Assembly (NCBI RefSeq): GCF_002111595.1 | Contig: NZ_LUTN01000001.1 | Span: 124,001 to 188,000, forward strand | From: Lonsdalea britannica | Lineage (GTDB): Bacteria > Pseudomonadota > Gammaproteobacteria > Enterobacterales > Enterobacteriaceae | Reading direction: 5' to 3' | DNA length: 64,000 bases | Part shown: in pieces, positions 8,377-16,508 of the stretch | How the letters are laid out: each line of letters opens with the position of its first letter | Position numbering within the stretch: the first letter of the stretch is position 1 | Notes under the pieces: model-generated | What the model was told of the DNA's origin: nothing | Seen by the model: only the letters and a program-made list of their open reading frames with translations | Database searches by the model: none | Made by a program: the position numbers and the translations under genes

Positions 8377-9176
8377 AGTTACTCCTTGAACTATCCTGGG
8401 TGGTATAGTCGAACAAAAGAAATTGTTTTATCCCTTTGGCAAATTAATATCTACGCTATTTATATAACTAGTCAATAAGAAATAGATAACAATGACAATA
8501 TCCAAATAAAAATTCGGCTATGTGAAATTTTATTTTCGTCCAATGGTGGTCGCATCGTCTTATATCAAAAAAAAGACTCATTTTGAGAACAATGGGTTGG
8601 CTGCTTTTATATCAATATTTGCTAACGGTATGTCATTGTGGTTGATACTGAGAAACGTCCATCGGGGATGTAGCAAGGCTATAAAGTGGGCACTTCACTT
8701 CATTAATATTCCGAAAGATAACATCAGCATATTGGTGACGTTAAGTGAGGAATAGTTCACATCACACTGCGATGATCTTTTCCTTATGACTGGTGAAAAA
8801 CGGGCGGCGCTTAATCTTGAACATCCATCATCTTTCGATCGAGTTCGTTCCATTCTCTTACCCCATGCTTGAAACCGCGTAGCTAACAGACATAGAGGCC
8901 AAAACCGAACGCATGTTTTACGGCGAGTTTTGTACTGAAGGGATTTACGGGCAAGTAGGTCGGTAGATCAATGAACGACTGGCGTCCCAACAGGAATCTA
9001 AAATTTACATATAAATTTGACTTTTATTATTTTTTTGGGAGGGCACCAGCAATGTGCCAAACGGTCTCTTTTCAGTGCGATGAGGCTATAGTGACCCCAT
9101 AATCATTATCATCGCTCAAAATACAAAAAAATTTCTACCGTGAATGTTTTCAGACGGTACTATACAGCTATCCTCA
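8377..9176. other. Accessory intergenic DNA with unidentified fragments
   Basis: This 800-base AT-rich stretch contains no gene I can support. A 77-codon frame with a GTG start at 8522-8755 has no recognised similarity or clear ribosome site. Between about 8785 and 9000 short open pieces in different frames read like a decayed gene (for example KTERMFYGEFCTEGIYGQVG), but I could not name the family. Confidence 0.4.
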
Positions 9177-9425
9177 CTAGTCCTTATAGCCTGTTTCAAA
9201 TGAAATATCCTCGTTAAGTAAATATTTTTTTGCTACGTATAATGGAAAAAACTGAATAATGTAAAATTTATACATTCTCCACTGTAATGTAATGAATGAA
9301 AAGAACAATAAAAAAAACACTAATAAGTTTATGGGTGATAATAGACCAGCCCAAATTATACAAATCAGCAGGGTTATACAAAGCTCAGAAGTTATGGATT
9401 TAGTTCTTAATTCAATTTTTTTCAC
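9177..9425 (-). CDS. C-terminal part of an unrecognised membrane protein (second gene of operon, interrupted)
   Basis: From the GTG at 9425 this frame encodes 82 residues with one or two strongly hydrophobic segments and ends ISFETGYKD. The same frame is open back to 9570 without a start codon and there encodes sensible sequence (NFHNFENYTSKVTKKYEAAK, then DFFVVKEIDRKIEV), which continues directly from the upstream frame if one base is added in the A9 tract at 9552-9560. Read together, 9177-9835 gives a 219-residue protein with hydrophobic pairs near residues 24-41, 68-90 and 150-188 and a charged middle. Not recognised as a known family. Independent translation from the GTG is less likely than a single interrupted gene. 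Confidence 0.5.
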   Translation of the reverse strand: MKKIELRTKSITSELCITLLICIIWAGLLSPINLLVFFLLFFSFITLQWRMYKFYIIQFFPLYVAKKYLLNEDISFETGYKD

Positions 9426-9541
9426 CTCTATTTTTCTGTCAATTTCTTTGACAACAAAAAAATCATAAGCATCATTTCTCTTTGCTGCCTCATACTTTTT
9501 TGTTACTTTCGAGGTGTAGTTTTCAAAATTGTGAAAGTTTG

Positions 9542-9835
9542 TTAGTGTAGTAAAAAAAAAGCGTTTATTTTTCTATATGCCACACTTAAAAAACATACTA
9601 TTACCAGCGCCATTAAGAATTGTATAATTGTCACCTTCGATAAAAAACCATCTTTGAAATCAAAAAATTCCTTAACGGAAGTTTTTGACATGATTTCATA
9701 AATATTTGTATTTCCAATATTATAGTTTGACATAAAAAACGCCACTATAAAAAGCATAAAGAACCTATGCAGTGGATATCTTGATGTTAAATCATCAATA
9801 TATTTCTCTTGAATCGATTTTGCTAATTCATCCAT
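9542..9835 (-). CDS. N-terminal part of an unrecognised membrane protein (second gene of operon, interrupted)
   Basis: A 97-residue frame beginning MDELAKSIQEKYIDDLTSRY with two hydrophobic segments (about 24-41 and 68-88). Its ATG overlaps the stop of the preceding gene as TAATG, so translation is coupled and the two form an operon. The frame runs into a nine-T tract (sense strand) and then stops after eight more codons; the +1 frame past the tract continues as a plausible second half. The truncated product may still be made. The function is unknown; nothing here supports a specific assignment. Confidence 0.6.
   Translation of the reverse strand: MDELAKSIQEKYIDDLTSRYPLHRFFMLFIVAFFMSNYNIGNTNIYEIMSKTSVKEFFDFKDGFLSKVTIIQFLMALVIVCFLSVAYRKINAFFLLH
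9552..9560. repeat. A9 homopolymer at the frame break
   Basis: Nine consecutive A on the plus strand (nine T in the coding sense) sit exactly where the two halves of the membrane protein change frame. Ten or seven bases would restore one 219-residue frame. Possible readings are consensus error, phase variation by slipped-strand mispairing, or RNA polymerase slippage. Confidence 0.75.
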
Positions 9836-10707
9836 TAACGCACCTGTATAAAATACACGTCTCCTGAAGAAGGATCAAATGCGCCATATTCAATATATGG
9901 TGCCCCTAGGAAATAAATATCTTCTTCACGTTGAAAATAAAGAATGACTTCCTGAAAATCTTCTTTACTTGCAAACCTTAATGTACTTATTGAACCATTG
10001 AACTTATTCATCATTTTAGCAGAAAGATGGTGCATATCCATCTCCGAAATCCTAGCTTGATAAATCACCGGGTCGCCAAGTTTTTTTTGCGTTACTACAC
10101 GATGAAAATCATTGGCTTTTTTTCGATTAAACTCGTATGTCTGAGTCGAGTCTGATGTCAGCGAAATTTCCAGTGTACTATCACCAGAATGGCGAGAACG
10201 GACGATTGCAAGCATTTGGTCAATCTCTCTTACAATAGCTCTATCGCCATATCTTCTAGTTACAGCTTGGTCTGGCCTCTCTAATAATTGTTGGTAATCT
10301 TTTGGTTCAAGCTGATTTCCAGCAATTTGTGCTCTTTTGGTTTCCAGATCTCTACTGATTGTTCCAGCATTATCTAAACCACCGTTTTCGGCCTCCTCAA
10401 GAGCGTTATGTATTGCAGATGAAACTCTTTTAACAACTTTTTTCGTTATCTCTTTGCTCGAGATGAAATCAATAATATAGCCACCTTCACGTGGCTGCTG
10501 TACGAGAAGTTCGACATCTTCATAATATTCATGGCGCATTTTGGCATACTTCCAAAGATTACCATGTTTAATATCGAGATAAGCCCTATCTAAAGAACTT
10601 TGTAAATGCCCTAAGCTTTTAGATAAAGTTCTTAATGATATCTGATGGTCTTCAGCGATTTTCCCATCGTAATGTAGTTCAACTGTAGCCACGGTCGTTA
10701 GCTCCAT
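9835..10707 (-). CDS. Unrecognised soluble protein, first gene of a two-gene accessory operon
   Basis: A 290-residue protein, hydrophilic throughout and with no signal peptide or membrane segment. The N-terminus (TVELHYDGKIAEDHQISLRT) looks beta-rich, the middle (about 90-165) is charged and probably helical, and the C-terminal third is again beta-like, ending DPSSGDVYFIQVR. I do not recognise a catalytic motif. The ATG at 10707 has no good ribosome site; a GTG at 10692, five codons in, has GGAG nine bases upstream and may be the true start. It is coupled by TAATG overlap to a membrane protein gene. AT-rich, inside the argW-linked segment, so probably acquired. A sensor-effector defence pair would fit the layout but is speculation. 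Confidence 0.72.
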   Translation of the reverse strand: MELTTVATVELHYDGKIAEDHQISLRTLSKSLGHLQSSLDRAYLDIKHGNLWKYAKMRHEYYEDVELLVQQPREGGYIIDFISSKEITKKVVKRVSSAIHNALEEAENGGLDNAGTISRDLETKRAQIAGNQLEPKDYQQLLERPDQAVTRRYGDRAIVREIDQMLAIVRSRHSGDSTLEISLTSDSTQTYEFNRKKANDFHRVVTQKKLGDPVIYQARISEMDMHHLSAKMMNKFNGSISTLRFASKEDFQEVILYFQREEDIYFLGAPYIEYGAFDPSSGDVYFIQVR

Positions 10708-11010
10708 CTATGTTATAACAAATCATTAAATTGATGTTAAAAACAGAAAAGGACGATTGACATATACTAATAAAATATATTAATTGATTAAACATTCATA
10801 TGGCTAATGTTTTGTGATGTTCAATCTGTATTGCTAGTTATATGCCTAGATGATCTCCTAACAAAATGAACAGCTCAATTCGCTACACTATGTATTCGCG
10901 CGCGCCCATATCCCCGCCACGTCTGCCCGTGCTCTTTCCTTAAAAACAGTGCCAGTCTAGACTGAAGTATTATTCGGTCTTTCTTCTATCCCCCAGAGAG
11001 GCTCATTGCC
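10708..11010. other. Upstream region of the accessory operon and left flank of the IS3 remnant
   Basis: AT-rich up to about 10860 and should hold the promoter of the minus-strand operon. From about 10860 composition rises toward the IS remnant. I could not identify a terminal inverted repeat with confidence. Confidence 0.45.
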
Positions 11011-11276
11011 ATGAAAAAGACCCGTAATACAAAAGAACAAATTGCGTTTGCGCTAAAGCAGGCCGAAACTGGTACCCGCGTCGGGGAAGTCTGCAGAAAG
11101 ATGGGGATCTCTGAGGCCACTTTTCACAATTGGAAGAAGAAATTCGCCGGGCTGGGCGTGACGAACTGCGACGTCTGCGGCAGTTGGAGGATTAAAATCA
11201 GCGCCTGAAGAAGCTGGTGGTAGACCTGAGACTGGGCAAGGAGATGCTTCAGGAGATATTGAAGCGAAAGTTCTGA
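11011..11276 (+). pseudogene. IS3-family OrfA, frameshifted
   Basis: The first 49 codons read MKKTRNTKEQIAFALKQAET and continue through VCRKMGISEATFHNWKKKFAG, a typical OrfA HTH domain. After the glycine-leucine-glycine-valine run the frame is lost; in the shifted frame the usual ELRRLRQLE, RLKKLVVD and EMLQEILKRKF leucine-zipper parts appear up to a TGA at 11274-11276, with an extra in-frame TAA where GAA is expected. In-frame translation ends at 11208. Non-functional. Confidence 0.82.
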
Positions 11277-11644
11277 GGCCGGCTCAGAAGCGTCAAGCGG
11301 TGCATTTCCTGCTGGAAGCTTATCGTATCAGTGTCCGCCGGGGATGCGGCCTGATGATGCAGAGCAGAACTGTCTACCACTGGCAGAGTTGGCGTGATGA
11401 TCGGGCAATCACCCAACGCATCCGAGTGATAGCGGAACCCGGATACGGTATGGATGTCCGCGTATTCATATCCAGTTGCGGCGCGAGGACTGGCGGGTTA
11501 ACCATAAGAAAAAAACGTATTTATTGCCTTGAAAGGCCTCAATTTGCGCAGAAAACGCCCTCGCAGGCATGTCAGTGCAGCATGTCGCCAGCAGCGTCCA
11601 GCCTTGACGCAGATCGATCCATGAGAGAACGCATTCATCCTTAA
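11276..11644 (+). pseudogene. IS3-family OrfB fragment
   Basis: Starts RPAQKRQAVHFLLEAYRISV in the frame opposite to OrfA, as usual for IS3 programmed frameshifting, and goes on through RTVYHWQSWRDDRAITQRI. It then changes frame at about 11440-11460 (RYGCPRIHIQ continues in another frame). It never reaches the DDE core. Truncated and inactive. Confidence 0.75.
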
Positions 11645-11729
11645 ATGACATGACTCAGGCTGAATTCATTCGAAGTCTTCAAAAAGACAAAGATCTCTAG
11701 TTTATGACTGCATTGATTTGGGGCCAAGG

Positions 11730-11962
11730 TCAACCTCCAGCCTTGATCATCAATTTTGCTTTGGATGCTTTAGCCCTAGCCTCAGCAAGCGATATTGATG
11801 GGTATTTGCCTATGACTAGCGTCTTCTCTCTGCCTTCAAAACGGTAACGCAGGCGCCACACTTTCTTACTGGCAGGAGTAATGAATAAAAAAGCGGCCAG
11901 AATCAGAAAGGCGATACCCGATAGATTTCGGCTTTGCAGCCTCTATCTGTTTATGTGGGCAT
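11730..11962 (-). pseudogene. P4-type tyrosine integrase, N-terminal remnant
   Basis: Minus-strand pieces in two frames give the arm-type DNA-binding domain of a P4-family integrase: KQIEAAKPKSIGYRLSDSGR then, after a shift near 11880, KKVWRLRYRFEGREKTLVIG followed by KYPSISLAEARAKASKAKL and a TGA at 11730-11732. The start region also carries a shift. The catalytic domain is absent. It begins 155 bases from the 3' end of tRNA-Arg and reads away from it, the standard position of an island integrase at an attachment site. Confidence 0.83.
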
Positions 11963-12116
11963 ATTGTCCATGTGAATTTATCTATGCCTGAAAAATGCCC
12001 GCAAAATAGCGTTACAGTCGATTCGCTTTAGTTCTCTTCGGTTCGCTATGGATGCTTGTTTGAATGGGTTTTATTGCGGATTGGTTCTTTTGAGTTCGCG
12101 TCTATTCGCGTTGTGA

Positions 12117-12191
12117 TGGCGTCCCCAGCAGGAATCGAACCTACAACTAGCCCTTAGGAGGGGCTCGTTATATCCATTTAACTATGGGGAC
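12117..12191 (-). tRNA. argW: tRNA-Arg (anticodon CCU)
   Basis: The minus strand gives a complete 75-base tRNA with encoded CCA. Acceptor strands GTCCCC and GGGGAC pair, the anticodon arm is AGCCC-CTCCTAA-GGGCT with anticodon CCT, and the T arm contains GGTTCGAATCC. It closely matches E. coli argW, which likewise precedes yfdC and is a prophage integration site. The integrase remnant lies just beyond its 3' end. Confidence 0.96.
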
Positions 12192-12204
12192 GCGGCTGGC
12201 GGGC

Positions 12205-12210
12205 ATTATA
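12205..12210 (-). promoter_or_regulatory. -10 element of the tRNA-Arg promoter
   Basis: The minus strand reads TATAAT followed by GCCCGCC, 13 bases upstream of the mature tRNA 5' end. A perfect -10 with a GC-rich discriminator is typical of stringently controlled stable-RNA promoters. No convincing -35 was found. Confidence 0.65.
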
Positions 12211-12268
12211 CTCGATTTAGCCGCGTCCATAAGCACTTAGCAGTGCGTTTGCTCAATCCTCCACCACT

Positions 12269-13234
12269 TCAGCGTGATAGTTCATCCTTTTCATCGTTAA
12301 GTTTGACGGCTTTTTTGTCTTTGCCCGGCAGGTCGCTACGAATTTGAGCGTGGCTGATCAGCGCGAAAACAAAGGTGCCGCCGATGATGTTGCCTGCCAG
12401 CGTCGGCAGCGCGAAGGGCCAGATAAATGCCTGCCACGACAGCTGCTGATTGAAGACCAAATAAAAAATCTCAGTGGCTCCTGCGACAATATGCGTCAGG
12501 CTGCTGGCGGAGATAAGCCAGGTCATGATGATAATCACCAGAATTTTCGCGTTACCGGCGTTCGGCAGCATCCACACCATCGTGGCGATGATCCAGCCGG
12601 AGACCATGGCGTTGGCGAACATCTCCTCCGGGGGATTCTCCATCACGTGGAGGGCGATGTCGGAGAATGCATGGCGCACCTCCGCGCTAAAGACGGGCAG
12701 TGCAGTGTACCCCAACGCCGCCAGTGCGGTGCCGATAAGATTGCCGAACAGCACGATCCCCCACAGACGCAATAACAGGCGAAAGTTATGCATGCTGGGT
12801 TGATGCATAATCGGCAGTACGGCCGTGACGGTGTTTTCCGTAAACAGCTGCTGACGCGCCATGATGACGATGATGAAGCCGAGGGTGTAACCGAAACTCT
12901 CCAGCAGGTGCGCTCCCGTCACGCCCTTTAGCTCGGCGTGAAGCAGGCCCATGGCGATAAGCGATGTCCCCATCGACAGTCCGGCGGCGATGGCGGACCA
13001 CAAAAGCGCTCGGCCATCTCGCACCAGCTCTTTTTGACCCTCCTGCCGGATACGCTCATGGATAGCGGCGGCCGGGGAGGGCAGGGAATGTTCATCCACG
13101 ACGATGTCTTGTCCCTGACGGCTTTCGTGACTCTCTACGCTGCGATGGTTCTTTGAACGAGGATCATTCATAACTAATTTTTCCGTTAGCATCGTGTTGG
13201 CGGAAACTGACTTATAAGCATAGTCAGTCTTCAT
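12269..13234 (-). CDS. yfdC: FocA/NirC-family inner membrane protein YfdC
   Basis: Member of the formate/nitrite transporter fold; E. coli YfdC is a distant branch whose substrate is not established. Strong matches include AIHERIRQEGQKELVRD, GFIIVIMARQQLFTENTVTA, ANAMVSGWIIATMVWM and FALPTLAGNIIGGTFVFALI. About six hydrophobic segments follow a 65-residue hydrophilic N-terminus. The start is uncertain: the longest frame begins at ATG 13234, but ATG 13171 (MNDPRSKNHRS) gives a length closer to E. coli YfdC; neither has a strong ribosome site. Its place between argW and mlaA is conserved backbone. Confidence 0.9.
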   Translation of the reverse strand: MKTDYAYKSVSANTMLTEKLVMNDPRSKNHRSVESHESRQGQDIVVDEHSLPSPAAAIHERIRQEGQKELVRDGRALLWSAIAAGLSMGTSLIAMGLLHAELKGVTGAHLLESFGYTLGFIIVIMARQQLFTENTVTAVLPIMHQPSMHNFRLLLRLWGIVLFGNLIGTALAALGYTALPVFSAEVRHAFSDIALHVMENPPEEMFANAMVSGWIIATMVWMLPNAGNAKILVIIIMTWLISASSLTHIVAGATEIFYLVFNQQLSWQAFIWPFALPTLAGNIIGGTFVFALISHAQIRSDLPGKDKKAVKLNDEKDELSR

Positions 13235-13687
13235 TGCCGCGCCGTTTTTTCAGAGAGAGGGAAAGGGGAGCACAAACGCGGTCGGACTCTCGGTATGACG
13301 CCGTACCCATCCCTTAGGCCGCATCCGGGTAAAAAAGAGCGCTGGCAGCAGTTCGTGTTAATGATCCATGAGGACAGAATGTGGTATTAGCTTTTACGTC
13401 CTTCAATGATGTTTGGGGGATGGCGGTCTGCCTGCGATCACCTGACGGCTTTGCTGATGCCGCTCAGCATGAAGATCCGCATCAGGCCTGTTTATCCGTG
13501 CTGTAACCGGCGGAGTCAGCCGCCTTACTGAGGTGTTAAGACGTACGTCGCATCGCGTCGCCGGTTAACGTAGCGGACGTGAATTTACCGTATGGTGATA
13601 CACTAAATGCGGCATGACGTTTCCGCCTTCGTCGGTAAACGGTGCCTTTTTACAAGGGCATACAAAAATTAAGCAGGGAGAAAGGTT
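13235..13687. other. yfdC-mlaA divergent intergenic region
   Basis: This 453-base gap should contain the promoters of both genes. No coding sequence, RNA gene or named operator was recognised. A GGGAG ribosome site lies just before mlaA. Confidence 0.5.
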
Positions 13688-14449
13688 ATGAATTTCCGCC
13701 TCGGGGGAGTGGTTTTAGCAAGTCTGTTGCTCGTTGCGTGCGCCAGTTCCAGAGATACCACGCAGCAGGGGCGTTCAGATCCTCTGGAAGGCTTCAACCG
13801 AAGCATGTTCAGTTTTAACTACTATCTGTTGGATCCTTATCTGGTGCGACCCGCTGCCGTGGTCTGGCGTGATTACGTCCCGCATCCCGCCCGTAACGGT
13901 TTGACGAACTTCTTCGATAACCTGTCGGAGCCGGCCGCGATGGTGAACTATTTCGCCGAAGGCAAACCGTACGAAGCGATGATCCATTTCAACCGTTTCT
14001 TCCTTAATACTATCGTCGGGATGGGCGGTCTGATTGATGTCGCCACGATGGCTAATCCTAAGCTGGCGAAAAAAGAAGAGCCTCGTCGCTTCGGAAGCAC
14101 ATTGGGGCATTACGATGTGGGCTACGGCCCCTACGTAGTGTTGCCGGGATATGGCAGCGCAACGCTGCGTGAAGACGGCGGGAATTTCGTCGATACGCTT
14201 TACCCGCCGTTAAGCTACCTCACATTTTGGATGTCTGCGGGTAAATGGATGATTGAAGGATTAGAGACGCGCGCTCAACTGCTGGACTCCGATGGTTTGC
14301 TGAAGAACTCATCTGACCCTTATCTGATGATGCGTGAAGCCTACTTCCAGCGCCACGATTTCCTGGCGAGTGGGGGAGCCGCGCCGCCGCCGGTGAACCC
14401 GAATGCCAAAGAAATTGAAGGCAGCCTTCAGGAAATCGACGCGCAATAA
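13688..14449 (+). CDS. mlaA: Outer membrane lipoprotein MlaA (VacJ)
   Basis: Removes phospholipids mislocalised to the outer leaflet of the outer membrane and passes them to MlaC for return by MlaFEDB. The 253-residue protein has a lipoprotein signal ending LLVAC, with Cys18 and Ala at +2, which allows outer-membrane sorting. The family body is clear: DPLEGFNRSMFSFNYYLLDP, NFFDNLSEPAAMVNY and RRFGSTLGHYDVGYGPYVVL. A hairpin follows the stop. Neighbour fadL lies beyond mqo, which is inserted relative to E. coli. Confidence 0.95.
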   Translation: MNFRLGGVVLASLLLVACASSRDTTQQGRSDPLEGFNRSMFSFNYYLLDPYLVRPAAVVWRDYVPHPARNGLTNFFDNLSEPAAMVNYFAEGKPYEAMIHFNRFFLNTIVGMGGLIDVATMANPKLAKKEEPRRFGSTLGHYDVGYGPYVVLPGYGSATLREDGGNFVDTLYPPLSYLTFWMSAGKWMIEGLETRAQLLDSDGLLKNSSDPYLMMREAYFQRHDFLASGGAAPPPVNPNAKEIEGSLQEIDAQ

Positions 14450-14475
14450 ATACTCACCTCGCCCTTCCGTTTAGC

Positions 14476-14491
14476 GGCGCCTTCGGGCGCC
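14476..14491 (+). terminator. Hairpin after mlaA
   Basis: A perfect stem GGCGCC-TTCG-GGCGCC with a stable UUCG loop begins 27 bases after the mlaA stop. The T tract is displaced (TTTTT starts about 11 bases later), so termination may be partial. The following 320 bases up to mqo hold its promoter region and no gene that I can see. Confidence 0.6.
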
Positions 14492-14812
14492 CTAATTCGT
14501 GGTTTTTACAAGACTCGTCTTTTAGATCTTCACATAAGAGATTGTTTGTGAGAAGTTACCGGTCTGTTGAATGTTTATTTAATTACATAAATTTATTTTC
14601 ATCAGCCATGTAACAATAATGCTACCCTGTTTGTGAGAGTGACGTTTCAGCAGCTCTGAACGGGCAGCCAGACTCGTTTTGATCTAGCATAAAATTGACC
14701 AAAAGCAGTCTTACTGCTCTTTCACCACTTCTGTACCGTTATCTTGCTCGTCGGGATGGGATGACTTTGTTTCACCTGCAGGGATAACAATTCACATTAA
14801 GAGATGTAAAGC

Positions 14813-16384
14813 ATGAAAAAACTACTCATTTCGGTCCTCTGTTTAGGGATCATGGGAGTAACGCAATCTGCCGTGGCAGAAGAGGATAAAACCGTGGATG
14901 TAGTACTGATCGGCGGCGGCGTTATGAGTGCAACATTGGGCACCTACCTGCAAGAGTTGGAGCCCAACTGGACCATTAATATGGTCGAGCGTATGGATAA
15001 CGTTGCCCAGGAAAGTTCAAACGGCTGGAATAATGCGGGTACCGGACACTCTGCTTTTATGGAGTTGAACTATACCCCGGAAAAACCCGATGGCTCGGTC
15101 GAAATCGTCAAAGCCGTTGAAATCAGCGAAGCATTTGAAATCTCCCGCGAGTTCTGGTCCTATCAGGTTAAAAATAACGTGATGAAGGATCCCACCTCCT
15201 TTATCAACAGCGTTCCCCATATTAGCTTTGTCTGGGGCGACGACAACGTCGACTTCCTGCACAAACGCTACAATGCACTGCAGCACAGCACGCTTTTCCG
15301 CGGTATGGAATTCACCAACGACGCCAACACTATTAAAGAGTGGGCTCCGCTGGTAATGGAAGGCCGCGATCCGAATCAGAAAGTCGCCGCTACCCGTATG
15401 CCGATTGGTACTGACGTTAACTATGGCGAAGTGACACGCCAGCTGGTTGACTCCATGAAGCAGAATCCGAACTTCTCTTTGCAGCTGAATCATGAAGTCC
15501 GTGACCTGAAACGTAACAGTGATAACACCTGGAACGTCGTGGTTGCCGACCTGAAAAATGATGGCAAAGAAAGCGTGATTAAAGCGAAATTTGTCTTCAT
15601 CGGCGCAGGCGGCGCGGCGCTGCAGTTACTGCAGAAATCCGGCATTCCTGAAGCAGACAACTACGGCGGCTTCCCGGTCGGCGGCGAGTTCTTGGTGACG
15701 GATAATCCTGAAGTTGTGAAACGTCACATGGCGAAAGTCTACGGTAAAGCGTCCGTAGGGGCTCCGCCGATGTCCGTTCCGCATCTGGATACCCGTATCT
15801 TCAACGGCAAACAAGTCGTCCTGTTTGGGCCGTTCGCGACCTTCTCCAGCAAATTCCTGAAAAATGGTTCGCTGTGGGATCTGTTCGCATCAGTCAGCAC
15901 CTCCAACCTGATGCCGATGGTGCATGTTGGTCTGGATAACTTCGATCTGGTGAAATACCTGATCAGCCAGGTGATGATGAACGACGACGATCGTTTCGCC
16001 GCGTTGCAGGAATACTTCCCGAACGCGAAGAAAGAAGACTGGAAGCTGAGCGTTGCCGGTCAGCGTGTACAGGTCATCAAGAAAGACGCAGATAAAGGCG
16101 GCGTGCTGAAACTGGGTACTGAAATCGTCAGCTCTCAGGATGGCACTATCGCTGCGCTGTTGGGCGCCTCTCCGGGTGCTTCTACCGCTGCGCCGATCAT
16201 GCTGGACGTGCTGAAGAAGGTCTTCAAGACCCAAATCGCAACGCCGGAATGGCAGGCTAAGCTGAAGGAAATCATTCCTTCTTACGGTGAAAAATTGGAT
16301 GGCGATATTGAGCTGACCAACAAGATCCGTAGCTACACCAGCAGCACACTGAAACTGAACTACATGGAAGTGAAACCGGAGTAA
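14813..16384 (+). CDS. mqo: Malate:quinone oxidoreductase
   Basis: FAD-dependent, membrane-associated oxidation of malate to oxaloacetate with electrons passed to quinone, bypassing malate dehydrogenase in the TCA cycle. It has 523 residues. After an N-terminal signal-like stretch ending AVAEEDK (also present in E. coli Mqo) comes the FAD-binding strand [17 protein letters not shown] (30-46), then [20 protein letters not shown] and [20 protein letters not shown]. The start ATG is preceded by AAGAGATG. A strong bidirectional terminator separates it from the convergent fadL. Confidence 0.96.
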   Translation: MKKLLISVLCLGIMGVTQSAVAEEDKTVDVVLIGGGVMSATLGTYLQELEPNWTINMVERMDNVAQESSNGWNNAGTGHSAFMELNYTPEKPDGSVEIVKAVEISEAFEISREFWSYQVKNNVMKDPTSFINSVPHISFVWGDDNVDFLHKRYNALQHSTLFRGMEFTNDANTIKEWAPLVMEGRDPNQKVAATRMPIGTDVNYGEVTRQLVDSMKQNPNFSLQLNHEVRDLKRNSDNTWNVVVADLKNDGKESVIKAKFVFIGAGGAALQLLQKSGIPEADNYGGFPVGGEFLVTDNPEVVKRHMAKVYGKASVGAPPMSVPHLDTRIFNGKQVVLFGPFATFSSKFLKNGSLWDLFASVSTSNLMPMVHVGLDNFDLVKYLISQVMMNDDDRFAALQEYFPNAKKEDWKLSVAGQRVQVIKKDADKGGVLKLGTEIVSSQDGTIAALLGASPGASTAAPIMLDVLKKVFKTQIATPEWQAKLKEIIPSYGEKLDGDIELTNKIRSYTSSTLKLNYMEVKPE

Positions 16385-16410
16385 TTCCGATTCTGCTTCA
16401 ATTGTTCGTC

Positions 16411-16437
16411 AAAAAGGCCGCGTAAGCGGCCTTTTTT
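16411..16437. terminator. Bidirectional terminator between mqo and fadL
   Basis: AAAAA-GGCCGC-GTAA-GCGGCC-TTTTTT: a perfect 6-bp GC stem with a GTAA loop, extended by flanking A and T tracts, so it works on both strands. It sits between two convergent genes. Confidence 0.93.
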
Positions 16438-16508
16438 GATCGTCTCAAAGACGTGAATACATGAAGTGTTACCGCGCGCTGAAAAACTGCTGGCGCGGGA
16501 TGAACCGA

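Larger units (their letters stand above)
11011..11645 (+). mobile_element. Decayed IS3-family insertion sequence (IS407-like)
   Basis: Remnants of both transposase frames are present in the right order: an OrfA helix-turn-helix start and OrfB N-terminal sequence including RYGCPRIHIQLRREDWRVNH. Both frames carry shifts and stops, and OrfB ends long before the DDE catalytic core, so the element is 3'-truncated at about 11640 and inactive. Ends and target duplication are not recognisable. It lies between the accessory operon and the integrase remnant. Confidence 0.8.

Noticed and set aside
8522-8755. 77-codon frame starting with GTG
   Set aside because: No ribosome site, no recognised similarity and an AT-rich context where chance frames of this size are common.
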